A DNA stretch of 32,609 bases. Source: Pseudomonas sp. GM48 (GTDB taxonomy: Bacteria > Pseudomonadota > Gammaproteobacteria > Pseudomonadales > Pseudomonadaceae). How positions within the stretch are numbered: position 1 is the stretch's first letter; each line of letters begins with the position of its first letter. The notes under the pieces are model-generated. The model made no database searches. It saw only the letters and a list, made by a program, of their open reading frames with translations, and was not told the DNA's origin. Made by a program: the position numbers and the translations under genes. This document shows positions 24,543 through 32,319 of this stretch, one piece after another. Where the stretch lies: positions 1-32,609 of the forward strand of contig NZ_AKJM01000129.1 of the NCBI RefSeq assembly GCF_000282335.1, in the 5' to 3' direction.

Positions 24543-24632
24543 TGTGGGAGCGGGCTTGCTCGCGAAGGCGTCGTGTCAGTCAACTTCAATGCTGTTTGAG
24601 GCACCGCCTTCGCGAGCAAGCCCGCTCCCACA
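24543..24632. repeat. REP doublet, family A
   Basis: A 90-base element with arms TGTGGGAGCGGGC... and ...GCCCGCTCCCACA. It lies between psiF (whose stop is at 24657) and the promoter side of the AI-2E family gene, both on the minus strand. Confidence 0.92.
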
Positions 24633-24656
24633 CTCGACTGAGTTGATCCCTGTGAA

Positions 24657-24965
24657 TTATTTTTTCTTCAGGCAATCACTCATGAACGCCTTGCGCTCAT
24701 CACCCTTGAGGGCTTTGGTGGCGGCGTCGGCGTTGCAGGTTTTCATTTTCTCTTGCTGCGGCGTCAATGCTTTACCGGCATCGTTTGCCGCCGGAGTAGC
24801 CTTCAGGCACGTGCTCATGAATGCTTTGCGCTCGTCGCCCTTGAGGCTTTTTGCGGTGGCGTCGGCGTTGCAGGTGGTCATCTTTTCCTGTTGGGCAGTG
24901 GCAGCGAAGCCTTGGGAGCAGAGTAGCAAACCGATCATCAACAAAGGGGCACGCAACATCTTCAT
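24657..24965 (-). CDS. psiF: PsiF-repeat periplasmic protein
   Basis: A 102-residue exported protein with a signal peptide (MKMLRAPLLMIGLLLCSQGFA, about 1-21) and two PsiF repeats. The repeats, about 25-55 and 71-102, share QQEKM-x-TCNADA, KGDERKAFMS and CLK, so each has two Cys that could pair. AGGAG about 10 bases before the ATG at 24965 fixes the start; the frame is open upstream but without support. E. coli PsiF is phosphate-starvation inducible, with unknown function. The stop of the AraC-family gene on the same strand lies 64 bases upstream, so co-transcription is possible. I found no clear Pho box. Confidence 0.9.
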   Translation of the reverse strand: MKMLRAPLLMIGLLLCSQGFAATAQQEKMTTCNADATAKSLKGDERKAFMSTCLKATPAANDAGKALTPQQEKMKTCNADAATKALKGDERKAFMSDCLKKK

Positions 24966-25029
24966 GGAGTTTTCTCCTGGTCGCCACACCGAGGGGCGCG
25001 GCCTCGTACTGGAGTGTAGACAACCCCTG

Positions 25030-25836
25030 TTACACCTTCCTGTTCTCCAGATGGCTGCGCCGATACTGCTCCGGTGTACACCCGGCCTGGCGCTGGAACA
25101 TCGCGATAAACGCCGAACCGGTGCTGTAACCCATGTCGAAGGCGATCTCTTGAATGCTGCGCTGGCTATCCAGCGCTTCGATCGCGGCCAGAAAACGCAG
25201 GCGCTGGCGCCACTCACCGAAACTCATGCCCAGTTCCCGCACGAACTGCCGTGCCAGGGTGCGCTCGCTGACATGGATGCGTGCGGCCCATTCCGACAGG
25301 GGCCGGTTATCCCCCGGATCGGCCTGCAATGCTTCCAGAATCCCCAGCAATCCGGAGCTGCTGGCATAGGGCAGGTAGCACTCGTGCACCGGGGCCTGTT
25401 GCAGTTGATCCACCAATACCTGGGCCAGACGCTGGTCGGCGGCCTGCTCCGGGATCTTCACGTCCCGGGCGGCAAAGTCCTTGAGGATCGCCTTGAGAAT
25501 GTCGCTGATGGCCAGGGTGCACGCTCGCGGCGGCAGATCGGCGCAGACCTTGGGTGCCAGGCACACCGCGCGGTAGTTGACCGGTTGGTGGCTGTAGAAA
25601 CTGTGCTCGATCTGCGGCGGCACCCACACCGCGTATTGCGGTGGCGACATGAAACGGCTGCCCTCGACGTCCATGTGCAGCACGCCGTGGGCTGCGTACT
25701 CCAGCGTCCCCCAGGGATGTCGATGGGGTGCGGCGTATTCGTGGGCGTCGAAATCGGCGTAGCGGAAATACACCGCCGACGGCAGTTCGCTGAAATCCAG
25801 CAGGTCGATGTGTCTATTGCTCATGCTGTCTGTCAT
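25030..25836 (-). CDS. AraC-family transcriptional regulator with cupin N-domain
   Basis: A 268-residue one-component regulator. The N-terminal sensor has cupin features (HRHPWGTLEYAAHGVLHMDV near 38-57, PPQYAVWVPPQIEHSF near 65-80). The C-terminal double helix-turn-helix covers about 178-262, with LSEWAARIHVSERTLARQF and IQEIAFDMGYSTGSAFIAMFQRQAGCTPEQYRR. An in-frame ATG at 25824 is an alternative start; neither has a good ribosome site. It is divergent from a DMT-family exporter gene, with a perfect 10-bp dyad between them. That arrangement resembles NimR-type regulators that control an adjacent exporter, so it probably regulates that gene and itself. The ligand is unknown. Confidence 0.9.
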   Translation of the reverse strand: MTDSMSNRHIDLLDFSELPSAVYFRYADFDAHEYAAPHRHPWGTLEYAAHGVLHMDVEGSRFMSPPQYAVWVPPQIEHSFYSHQPVNYRAVCLAPKVCADLPPRACTLAISDILKAILKDFAARDVKIPEQAADQRLAQVLVDQLQQAPVHECYLPYASSSGLLGILEALQADPGDNRPLSEWAARIHVSERTLARQFVRELGMSFGEWRQRLRFLAAIEALDSQRSIQEIAFDMGYSTGSAFIAMFQRQAGCTPEQYRRSHLENRKV

Positions 25837-25846
25837 CAGGGGCGGG

Positions 25847-25882
25847 TTGTCTGGATCGAAGTATAGGCTTGCATCCAGACAA
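25847..25882. promoter_or_regulatory. perfect 10-bp dyad between the AraC and DMT genes (operator)
   Basis: TTGTCTGGAT (25847-25856) and ATCCAGACAA (25873-25882) are exact inverse copies 16 bases apart. A plus-strand -10-like GATAAT at 25886-25891 has no good -35, as expected for an activated promoter. A minus-strand TATACT at 25865-25860 lies inside the dyad, which would allow autoregulation. Confidence 0.7.
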
Positions 25883-25921
25883 GCGGATAATTGCCCTTCA
25901 TTAACGTTCTGGTTTTTCCCG

Positions 25922-26809
25922 ATGCAATACGCTTATCCCCTGCTGGCCATTTTTATCTGGGCCGGTAACACCGTGATCACCAAAATGTCGGCCGGGGCTA
26001 TTTTCCCCGCCGAAATCGGTTTCTACCGCTGGCTGCTGGCCGGATTGCTGTTCACACCCTTCATGCTCAAACCCGTGCTCGCCCATTGGCCGCTGATCCG
26101 CCCGAAACTGGGCCAGATCTTTGTCCTCGGTGTACTGGGCATGGCCGTTTATCAAAGCCTGGCGTACTTCGCCGCGAGCCTGACCTCGGCCACCAACATG
26201 GGCATCATCCTGTCGCTGATGCCGCTGATGTCGCTGGCCATGGCGATCATCAGCCTCGGCCAGCGCCTGACCATGGGTGCCTTGGCGGGTGCGGTACTCT
26301 CATTCGCCGGTGTTCTGGTGGTGGTGTCGTCCGGCAGCCTGGGCGCATTGCTGGAGCACGGGGTCAACCTGGGGGACGCGATGATGCTGGTCGCCACCCT
26401 GGCCTACGCGGTCTACAGCACCCTGTTGAAAAAATGGCAGCTGAAACTGCCACCGCTGGTGCTCCTGTATTTGCAGGTGCTGGTGGCCGTGGTGGTGCTG
26501 TTTCCGCTGTTTCTCGCCTCACCGAAAGTCGGCCCGACCCTGCAGAACATTCCGCTGGTGCTGTACGCCTGCCTGCTGGCTTCGATGGTTGCGCCGCTGG
26601 CGTGGATGCAGGCGGTGGTGCGTTTGGGGCCAAGCCGTACCACGCAGTTTTTCAATTTGCTGCCGTTGATCACCGCATTGATAGCGGCGGTGGTGTTGCA
26701 TGAACAACTGGCGATGTATCACTTGGTAGGTGGTGTGTTGACGTTGGGCGGGGTGATTGTTTCCGAGCGCTGGACGACGGTGTTGGGGCGTAAGGTCCGC
26801 GTTGCCTGA
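25922..26809 (+). CDS. DMT-family (EamA) exporter
   Basis: A 295-residue membrane protein of the drug/metabolite transporter superfamily with about ten helices in two EamA halves. Landmarks are MQYAYPLLAIFIWAGNTVITK at the start, FYRWLLAGLLFTPF, AVYQSLAYFAASLTSATNMGIILSL (two adjacent pieces) and, in the second half, DAMMLVATLAYAVYSTLLKKW and FFNLLPLITALIAAVVLHEQL. I chose the ATG at 25922. The frame is open from 25808, but that part overlaps the dyad and the AraC start. No clear ribosome site is seen. Likely under the divergent AraC regulator; the exported compound is unknown. Confidence 0.9.
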   Translation: MQYAYPLLAIFIWAGNTVITKMSAGAIFPAEIGFYRWLLAGLLFTPFMLKPVLAHWPLIRPKLGQIFVLGVLGMAVYQSLAYFAASLTSATNMGIILSLMPLMSLAMAIISLGQRLTMGALAGAVLSFAGVLVVVSSGSLGALLEHGVNLGDAMMLVATLAYAVYSTLLKKWQLKLPPLVLLYLQVLVAVVVLFPLFLASPKVGPTLQNIPLVLYACLLASMVAPLAWMQAVVRLGPSRTTQFFNLLPLITALIAAVVLHEQLAMYHLVGGVLTLGGVIVSERWTTVLGRKVRVA

Positions 26810-26818
26810 TCCGGCGCC

Positions 26819-26884
26819 TTCGCGAGCAAGCCCGCTCCCACAGGGGGAATGCATTCCAAATGTGGGAGCGGGCTTGCTCGCGAA
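26819..26884. repeat. REP doublet, family A, arms outward, between convergent genes
   Basis: The left arm TTCGCGAGC...CCCACA (26819-26842) and the right arm TGTGGGAG...GCGAA (26861-26884) are 18 bases apart. The element lies between the convergent stops of the DMT exporter and lipase genes. Confidence 0.9.
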
Positions 26885-26899
26885 GAACGATAACGCGGT

Positions 26900-27790
26900 C
26901 TAAAGTCCAGCCGCGCTTAGCCGAGTAGCATGCTCGACAAACAACCGGATCGGTTCCGCCCCCTTGCCGACCAGCCCCAACGACTGATTGACGATATCGA
27001 AGTGATCCAGCGGATACTCATCGCCAATCACCGTCCCCAGGTGCGAGCTGTAGCGCCCGACCATGCCATCGCAATGTCCGGCTTCGCGGACGAAGGTCCT
27101 GGCAAACAGTCGGCAACTACGGTTGGTGCCGTCCAGCAGATTGCGTCCGCGATCGGTAATGCCCGGCTGCAAGGTGCCGGACCAGGAATAATAACGCACA
27201 CCATTGACCTCTTCCGGCCCGTGACCGCCCCAGGTTTCAGGCAAGCCCTGTGGATAACGCTGGTTGAACAGCGCGACGCCAGCGCTGGTCAGGGAGTGAT
27301 GGGACGCATGGATATCCACCGGCAGCTTCGGCCCACGGTAACCGGTATCCAGCAATGCCATCAGCGCGCCGACCATCCGCAGCAAAAAGCAGATCAGGCG
27401 ACCACGGACGCTGTCATGGGGATAATGCTTGTGCAGATAATCGGCGAGCTCAGAACCATGGTTCGGCCCCGCCACCGAAGTCACCGATGCGACGAGATCC
27501 GGACGCCTGGCGGCGGCGTACCGAGCGGTCAATGAGCCTTGGCTGTGGCCGATCAGGTTGACCTTGTCGGCCCCGGTTTCCCGCAGGATTTCCTCAATTC
27601 GCGCCAACAGTTGCTCGCCGCGCACTTCGGTGGAGTTGAGCGGCGAGACCTGCACCGCGAACACCACCGCACCTGCGCGGTGTAACGCTTCGACGATCCC
27701 GTACCAGTACGGATAAAGCACCAGACGGATGAATCCGAGCATTCCCGGGACTAACACCAGCGGGTAGCGCGGGGCGGAACCTTGCGACAT
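26900..27790 (-). CDS. triacylglycerol lipase, family I (P. fragi-like)
   Basis: An alpha/beta-hydrolase of 296 residues from the ATG at 27790, with AAGGATG upstream. An ATG 17 codons earlier is in frame. The nucleophile elbow GHSQG has Ser83. Candidate partners are Asp241 (CDGMVGR) and His263 (PLDHFD), with Asp265 a likely calcium ligand, matching the spacing in Pseudomonas family I lipases. Other family text includes VTSVAGPNHGSELAD, FNQRYPQGLPETWGG and YYSWSG. Cys226 and Cys240 could pair but sit close together. No signal peptide is visible and no lipase foldase gene is adjacent, so the protein may be cytoplasmic or exported by another route. Class is firm; substrate chain length is not known. 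Confidence 0.9.
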   Translation of the reverse strand: MSQGSAPRYPLVLVPGMLGFIRLVLYPYWYGIVEALHRAGAVVFAVQVSPLNSTEVRGEQLLARIEEILRETGADKVNLIGHSQGSLTARYAAARRPDLVASVTSVAGPNHGSELADYLHKHYPHDSVRGRLICFLLRMVGALMALLDTGYRGPKLPVDIHASHHSLTSAGVALFNQRYPQGLPETWGGHGPEEVNGVRYYSWSGTLQPGITDRGRNLLDGTNRSCRLFARTFVREAGHCDGMVGRYSSHLGTVIGDEYPLDHFDIVNQSLGLVGKGAEPIRLFVEHATRLSAAGL

Positions 27791-27886
27791 TGGCGGACAT
27801 CCTTGTGATCGGGAGTAGACGCAAGGCGGGAGGCAAGACATCCGCCAAGCATCGCCAGCGAAGATGACAAGTCTATGTCATCCGCC

Positions 27887-28192
27887 TTACTTCAACCCCA
27901 CCACGCCCGCCACGATCAGCCCGACCGAGACCAGCTTGATCATGCTCAGGCTTTCCCCCAGCAGTGCGAACCCGAGGAACACCGTGCCCAGTGAACCGAT
28001 GGCGGTCCAGATCGGGTATGCGATGCTCACCGGCAACTCGCGCATGGCCAGGGTCAGGAAGTAGATCCCGCCCACAGCGGCCACCACAGTGATCAGCGAA
28101 GGCCAGAGCCGGGTGAAGCCCTCGGCGTACTTCATGCCCATGGCGAAGGTGACTTCAAACCCGGCGGCGATCAGCAAAAACAGCCAGGCCAT
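27887..28192 (-). CDS. small multidrug resistance (SMR) family exporter
   Basis: A 101-residue, four-helix inner-membrane protein that should act as a dimer. The essential Glu13 (GFEVTFAMGMKYAEGF) is present, with Tyr59 and Trp62 in IAYPIWTAIGS and the end LVSVGLIVAGVVGLK. The overall text is closest to the SugE/Gdx branch, but positions 16 and 42 are Phe and Gly where guanidinium exporters have Trp and Ser. Specificity may therefore differ. Its ATG directly follows the TAG of the flavoprotein gene, and its ribosome site GGGAG lies inside that gene, so the two are translationally coupled. Confidence 0.9.
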   Translation of the reverse strand: MAWLFLLIAAGFEVTFAMGMKYAEGFTRLWPSLITVVAAVGGIYFLTLAMRELPVSIAYPIWTAIGSLGTVFLGFALLGESLSMIKLVSVGLIVAGVVGLK

Positions 28193-28831
28193 CTAGAACT
28201 CCCGGGCCAGCGCGAGCAAGCGCTGTTCAGCCTCGGCGGCAGAGACCTCAAAGGTGCGCGCCTCGGACTCTTCGCCCTCGGCGGCGACCACGGTGACATC
28301 GGTGATGCCAATGAAACCCAGCACCGTGCGCAATAACGTATCGGCATGGTTCATGGCCTCCAGCTCACCGCCCGGGCCAAAACCGAAGCCGCCACGGCTG
28401 GTGATGATCAGGGCTTTTTTTCCCTGCACCAACGGTTGGTACTGGGCCACGCCGTTGTCCAGGGTGTGATCAAAGGTCACCCCGACGCGCACGATCTGAT
28501 CGATCCAGGCCTTGAGCCCGCTCGGTACGCTGAAGTTGTGCATCGGCGTGGAGATCAGCAACACATCGTGGCCAAGCAGCTCGCCGACCAGTTCGTCGCT
28601 GAGCGCCAGATCGGCCTGCATCGATAGCGGCCGAGCGGCGGGCTCGGGGTAAAACGCGGCGGCCACGAATGCCTCGTTGACCGGCGGTATCAGCGCCCGC
28701 CCGACTTCGCGTCGGGTCAGTTGCGCGTGTGGATGACGGGCCTGCCAGGCCGTCAGAAACACTTCGGCCAAACGACGCGAATGCGAGCGATCACCACGGG
28801 GGCTGGCATGAACAGCAAGAATTTTACTCAT
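28193..28831 (-). CDS. AzoR-like FMN-dependent NADH azoreductase / NAD(P)H oxidoreductase
   Basis: A flavodoxin-fold enzyme of 212 residues from the ATG at 28831, with GGAGG 5 bases upstream. FMN-binding text is clear: VHASPRGDRSHSRRLAE near 7-23, PMHNFSVPSGLKAWID near 96-111 and TSRGGFG near 144-150, equivalent to the AzoR loops. Such enzymes reduce quinones, azo dyes and nitro compounds with NAD(P)H. It is the first gene of a two-gene operon with the SMR exporter and is divergent from a LysR-family regulator. This suggests a stress or xenobiotic response in which the reductase and exporter work together; that is inference. Confidence 0.9.
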   Translation of the reverse strand: MSKILAVHASPRGDRSHSRRLAEVFLTAWQARHPHAQLTRREVGRALIPPVNEAFVAAAFYPEPAARPLSMQADLALSDELVGELLGHDVLLISTPMHNFSVPSGLKAWIDQIVRVGVTFDHTLDNGVAQYQPLVQGKKALIITSRGGFGFGPGGELEAMNHADTLLRTVLGFIGITDVTVVAAEGEESEARTFEVSAAEAEQRLLALAREF

Positions 28832-28923
28832 CTGAACCTCCTCAAGGACTAAACTCAAACGGCTTGTGGTTTGCAGCTTGAAGCTCGCAGCTGCTCCTCT
28901 TCAAATGAGCAAAAATCAGTCGG

Positions 28924-28940
28924 GATGAATTGATTTCATC
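28924..28940. promoter_or_regulatory. LysR-type T-N11-A palindrome (autoregulatory site)
   Basis: GATGAA (28924-28929), a 5-base centre and TTCATC (28935-28940) form a perfect palindrome that contains T-N11-A, the usual core of LysR-type binding sites. It ends 13 bases before the regulator ATG at 28954 and lies in the 122-base gap shared with the azoreductase gene. Confidence 0.6.
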
Positions 28941-28953
28941 CATGGAGTCTTCA

Positions 28954-29874
28954 ATGTTCGCTTCGCTGCCATTGACCGCCCTGCGGGCCTTTGAATCCGC
29001 CTCACGCCTGCTGAGCTTCAAGGCTGCCGCCGAAGAACTGGCGGTGACGCCGACGGCGGTGTCGCACCAGATCCGCTCCCTGGAAACCTGGCTCGGCGTG
29101 CCGCTGTTCGAACGTCTGCCGCGTCAGGTACGCCTGACCGAATGTGGTGAAAGGTTGTTTCACAGCCTGCACGGTGCCTTTCTGGAGGTGGCGCAAAGCG
29201 TCGACACCCTGCGCCCGCAACGCAGTGGCGCGAGCCTGACGATCTCCACCACCGCTGCCTTCGCCGCCCTTTGGCTGGTGCCTCGCCTGGGACGTTTCTA
29301 CGCCCGACACCCGAACATCAACGTGCGCCTCGATACCCACTGCGAAGTCATCGATCTGCATCAAGACGCCAGTGTCGATCTGGTGCTGCGCTACAGCCTC
29401 GACGATTACCCCAACCTGTACGGCCAGTGCCTGTTCGATGAGTCCTTCGGTGTCTATGGCTCGCCGGAACAAGTGGCCTTGGCGTCGAGTCGCCCCCCCA
29501 CGCTGATCAGCGTGCGTTGGCACAACTCCAAACTCTATGCCCACGGCTGGGAGGCCTGGTGCGCTCGCTCTGGCGAAACCTGGCTGAGCGGCCAGCCCGC
29601 CGTGCGCGAATACGACGAAGAGCATTACGCCCTGCAAGCGGCGATTGCCGGGCAAGGCCTGGTATTGGCAAGCAATATTCTGGTGTCGGAAAGTGTGGCC
29701 AGTGGTCTGCTGTTGCCGTACCGGGGGGAAATCCAGGTCGATGGCGCCGGCTACAGCGCACTGTGCGTGCCGGGACGCGAACGTCATCCACCGGTTCGGG
29801 CGTTTTTTGCGTGGCTGCGTGACGAGGCATTGTTGTCCGGGCATACAGTGCGCGGATCAGCGATCAGTTTTTGA
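28954..29874 (+). CDS. LysR-family transcriptional regulator, GcvA-like
   Basis: A 306-residue regulator. I chose the ATG at 28954, with GGAG at 28945-28948, giving MFASLPLTALRAFESASRLLSF; an ATG at 28942 is possible. The helix-turn-helix covers about 5-64 (FKAAAEELAVTPTAVSHQIRSLETWLG in the GcvA style), and the rest is a periplasmic-binding-like effector domain. It is divergent from the azoreductase-SMR operon, its probable target. A T-N11-A palindrome lies just upstream of its start. Its last 11 bases overlap the end of the convergent asmA-family gene. The ligand is unknown. Confidence 0.92.
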   Translation: MFASLPLTALRAFESASRLLSFKAAAEELAVTPTAVSHQIRSLETWLGVPLFERLPRQVRLTECGERLFHSLHGAFLEVAQSVDTLRPQRSGASLTISTTAAFAALWLVPRLGRFYARHPNINVRLDTHCEVIDLHQDASVDLVLRYSLDDYPNLYGQCLFDESFGVYGSPEQVALASSRPPTLISVRWHNSKLYAHGWEAWCARSGETWLSGQPAVREYDEEHYALQAAIAGQGLVLASNILVSESVASGLLLPYRGEIQVDGAGYSALCVPGRERHPPVRAFFAWLRDEALLSGHTVRGSAISF

Positions 29875-31933
29875 CGGTCTTGGGCGCCTTGCCCGCCTTC
29901 ATCAGCTCCAGCAACGGTGCACACTGGTTCGGCTCACCGCCACTCGGCGCCACCAACGCCAGCAACCCCGCTGCCGGTGCGGCGATTACGCCCAGCGCCA
30001 CCATCCCGGCTCCGCGCAGCATCAACGGCACGGCCTTGACCCCGGCATCGGGTTTGATGAACTTGCCGCGCACATACAGTGGCGAGCGCAATGAAATCAG
30101 GCGCCAGCCCTTGGATTCCGGGGTGATGGTCAGGTCCAGCTGTTCAGTCGCCATGTTCGCGGTGCCGTCGATGTAGACGACGGCGTTCTCGGTATCGAAC
30201 ACAAACAAGCGGGTACTCGCCAGGCCGGACTGGATGCCAAAGTCGGCGGCCGCACAATTGATCTTCACTTCCTTGTCGCCAAAGATCTTGCCAACCACAT
30301 AGTTGCCGACGTTCAGACCCGCCAGCTCCATCAACTCGCGACTGATGGCGCCATCGTTGATGAGCATTTTCAGATTGCCATTGGCGCTGCCCAGCAGTTT
30401 GGCCACCGAATTGCCGCGCCCACTGATATCAGCATCGCCATTGAGTTCGCCGAAACTGGTTTTCATCGGCTCAAAGCCAGGGAACAACTGTTTGAGCTTG
30501 AAGCCTCGCGCAGTGAGCCTGGCCTGGCCTTCCAGTGGATCGGTGTGGCCGTTCAGGCGAATTTGCGCATCCAGTTTGCCGCCCGCCACACCGAAGCGCA
30601 GCGGTTCAAGACTGAGCACGCCATCGGTAAGCACCAGGTGCGTGTAGAGGTCGTTGAACGGCAGTTCTTCGTTGTGGACGATGCGTTTGCCGGTGAACTC
30701 GACATCTGCATCCATGTCGCGCCAGCGATCGGTCTTGAACTCTTCGACCGGCAGCACTTTATCCGCCGGTTGTTTACTGTCACCGCCACGGGCCTTTTGT
30801 TTAGCGTTGGAGTCGGCACCGATCAACGGGGCCAGGTCAGCAAACAACAGTTGATTGGACAGCAGCGAGCCACTGAGTTTTGGCCGTGGCTGGCTGGCCA
30901 TGTAAGTCAGGTTGCCGTGGATGTCGCTTTCGCCAATCTTGCCGTTGAACTCTTCATAGCGGAACACTGCGCCACCCGCCTCGTGCAACCTGGCGATCAG
31001 ATGGCCGTCGGTGGCATAAGGCGGCGTGTCCGGCAGGGTGACGCCGGTCAGCGGATAGAGATTGCCCAGACTGGTACCGGCCAGTTTCAGGCGCAAATCG
31101 AGGGCGCCCAGGTTCATCGGATCGGTGAGGGTGCCAGCCAGTTCGACATGGGTGTCGGCGATCTGCACTTGGGCCTGAAGCGGAAATGGCCTGGCCGCAT
31201 CCTGCAAGGCCAGCAGGCCGCCGATCTTGCCCTCGCCCGCGAGTTTCTGGCCGTGGTACTGGCCTTTGACCTTCAGAGCGAACGCATAGTCCTGGGCCGC
31301 CGCGCCCTGTTCCAGCGTAGCTTTCGCGGCTTTGTCGCCCACGATATCGCTGAACGGGATCGGTTTGCCCAGCGGATCGATCAGCAGATCGAGCTGAGTC
31401 TTCAGGTTCTGGTCGTCGAGGGTGACGTGGCCCTTGTCGAAGCCGATCGCACCGATATCCACCACCCAGCTGGAAGGCTCGGCGTTCGGGTCTTTGGGGT
31501 CGAATTTGAACGCCCAGTTGGCGCGCCCGTCTGCCAGGCGCTGCAGTTCGGCATTCGGTTCGGTGAGATCGATACGCGGGATCACCACCCGCTGCGCCAG
31601 CAAGGCCAAGGGTGAAATACGCAGTTCGACGCGCTTGAGGGTGACCATCTGCGGTTGCTTCGACCAGTCCGGGTTGCCCAGGCTGAGGTCCTCGGCCACC
31701 ACGTGGGGCCACGGCACCCAGGCGCGCCAGCCGCTTTCATCGGGCTCTGGCTGCCAGACCACCGACAGATTGCCGTTGATGGCGAAAGCGCGGTGCAGTT
31801 CTTCGGAAACTTTGGCGTTGAGCGGCGGTTTGATCCGGTTCCAGTCGAAGAACACGATGATCAGCACCAGCACCACCAGCAAGGTAAGGAAACTGGAAAG
31901 GGTCCACACAAGCATTTTACGGGTGCGCGTCAT
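29864..31933 (-). CDS. AsmA-family inner-membrane protein
   Basis: A 689-residue protein with one N-terminal membrane anchor (about 8-30, followed by DWNRIKPPLNAKVSEEL) and a long periplasmic part of the AsmA fold. Typical segments are VELRISPLALLAQRVVIPRIDLTEPN, ADGRANWAFKFDP and, near the C-terminus, GKIFGDKEVKINCAAADFGIQSG and LRSPLYVRGKFIKPD. AsmA-like proteins are bridge-type proteins linked to lipid movement to the outer membrane; the role of this one is unproven. AGGAG lies 9 bases before the ATG. The 3' end overlaps the convergent LysR gene by 11 bases. The last residues (APKTVKN) show no feature. Confidence 0.9.
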   Translation of the reverse strand: MTRTRKMLVWTLSSFLTLLVVLVLIIVFFDWNRIKPPLNAKVSEELHRAFAINGNLSVVWQPEPDESGWRAWVPWPHVVAEDLSLGNPDWSKQPQMVTLKRVELRISPLALLAQRVVIPRIDLTEPNAELQRLADGRANWAFKFDPKDPNAEPSSWVVDIGAIGFDKGHVTLDDQNLKTQLDLLIDPLGKPIPFSDIVGDKAAKATLEQGAAAQDYAFALKVKGQYHGQKLAGEGKIGGLLALQDAARPFPLQAQVQIADTHVELAGTLTDPMNLGALDLRLKLAGTSLGNLYPLTGVTLPDTPPYATDGHLIARLHEAGGAVFRYEEFNGKIGESDIHGNLTYMASQPRPKLSGSLLSNQLLFADLAPLIGADSNAKQKARGGDSKQPADKVLPVEEFKTDRWRDMDADVEFTGKRIVHNEELPFNDLYTHLVLTDGVLSLEPLRFGVAGGKLDAQIRLNGHTDPLEGQARLTARGFKLKQLFPGFEPMKTSFGELNGDADISGRGNSVAKLLGSANGNLKMLINDGAISRELMELAGLNVGNYVVGKIFGDKEVKINCAAADFGIQSGLASTRLFVFDTENAVVYIDGTANMATEQLDLTITPESKGWRLISLRSPLYVRGKFIKPDAGVKAVPLMLRGAGMVALGVIAAPAAGLLALVAPSGGEPNQCAPLLELMKAGKAPKTVKN

Positions 31934-32319
31934 TGCACAGGGCTCCTGATACGACTGGGCGCCCGACTGCGACGCACAGGTGAAACGGCGAGCCGGAAGC
32001 GGCCCGTCATAAAGTCTACGACTGATAAAAACCCGGCAGGTTTAATCGAAAGACCGATTTCGCCGAATTCGCCCAGTCCAATACTGACCGACCAGTCTCC
32101 CGGCGTTACCGGCCCCGCACTTTTGCACGTCACAGATGGGTCGAAAATACCCACAACGGTGCAAAACTGATCGCCGGAAACGCCCGTTCTAGAGCCTCTG
32201 CAGCAAACAATCAATTCCGTTGATTATTACCATTGCGTTTATGAACTTTCATATCGACTTATCGAGAGTAGCATTGCTCTCGTACCCACTTATTCGCCCT
32301 CCCAGGGAGCAAAATAATC
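31934..32319. other. gene-free region between the asmA-family and tandem-repeat genes, with three dyads
   Basis: 386 bases between divergent genes with no convincing ORF. Three symmetric sites stand out. TTTTGCAC/GTGCAAAA (32121-32128 and 32159-32166) encloses TGGGT/ACCCA. AATCAA/TTGATT is at 32209-32225. A CGAGAG/CTCTCG hairpin is at 32263-32282, just before the downstream gene. I found no clear sigma-70 pair. Confidence 0.5.

Noticed and set aside
24966..25029. Pho box upstream of psiF
   Set aside because: A TGTAACA...TGTCTA stretch is present, but the repeats differ from the consensus and the spacing is off by one.
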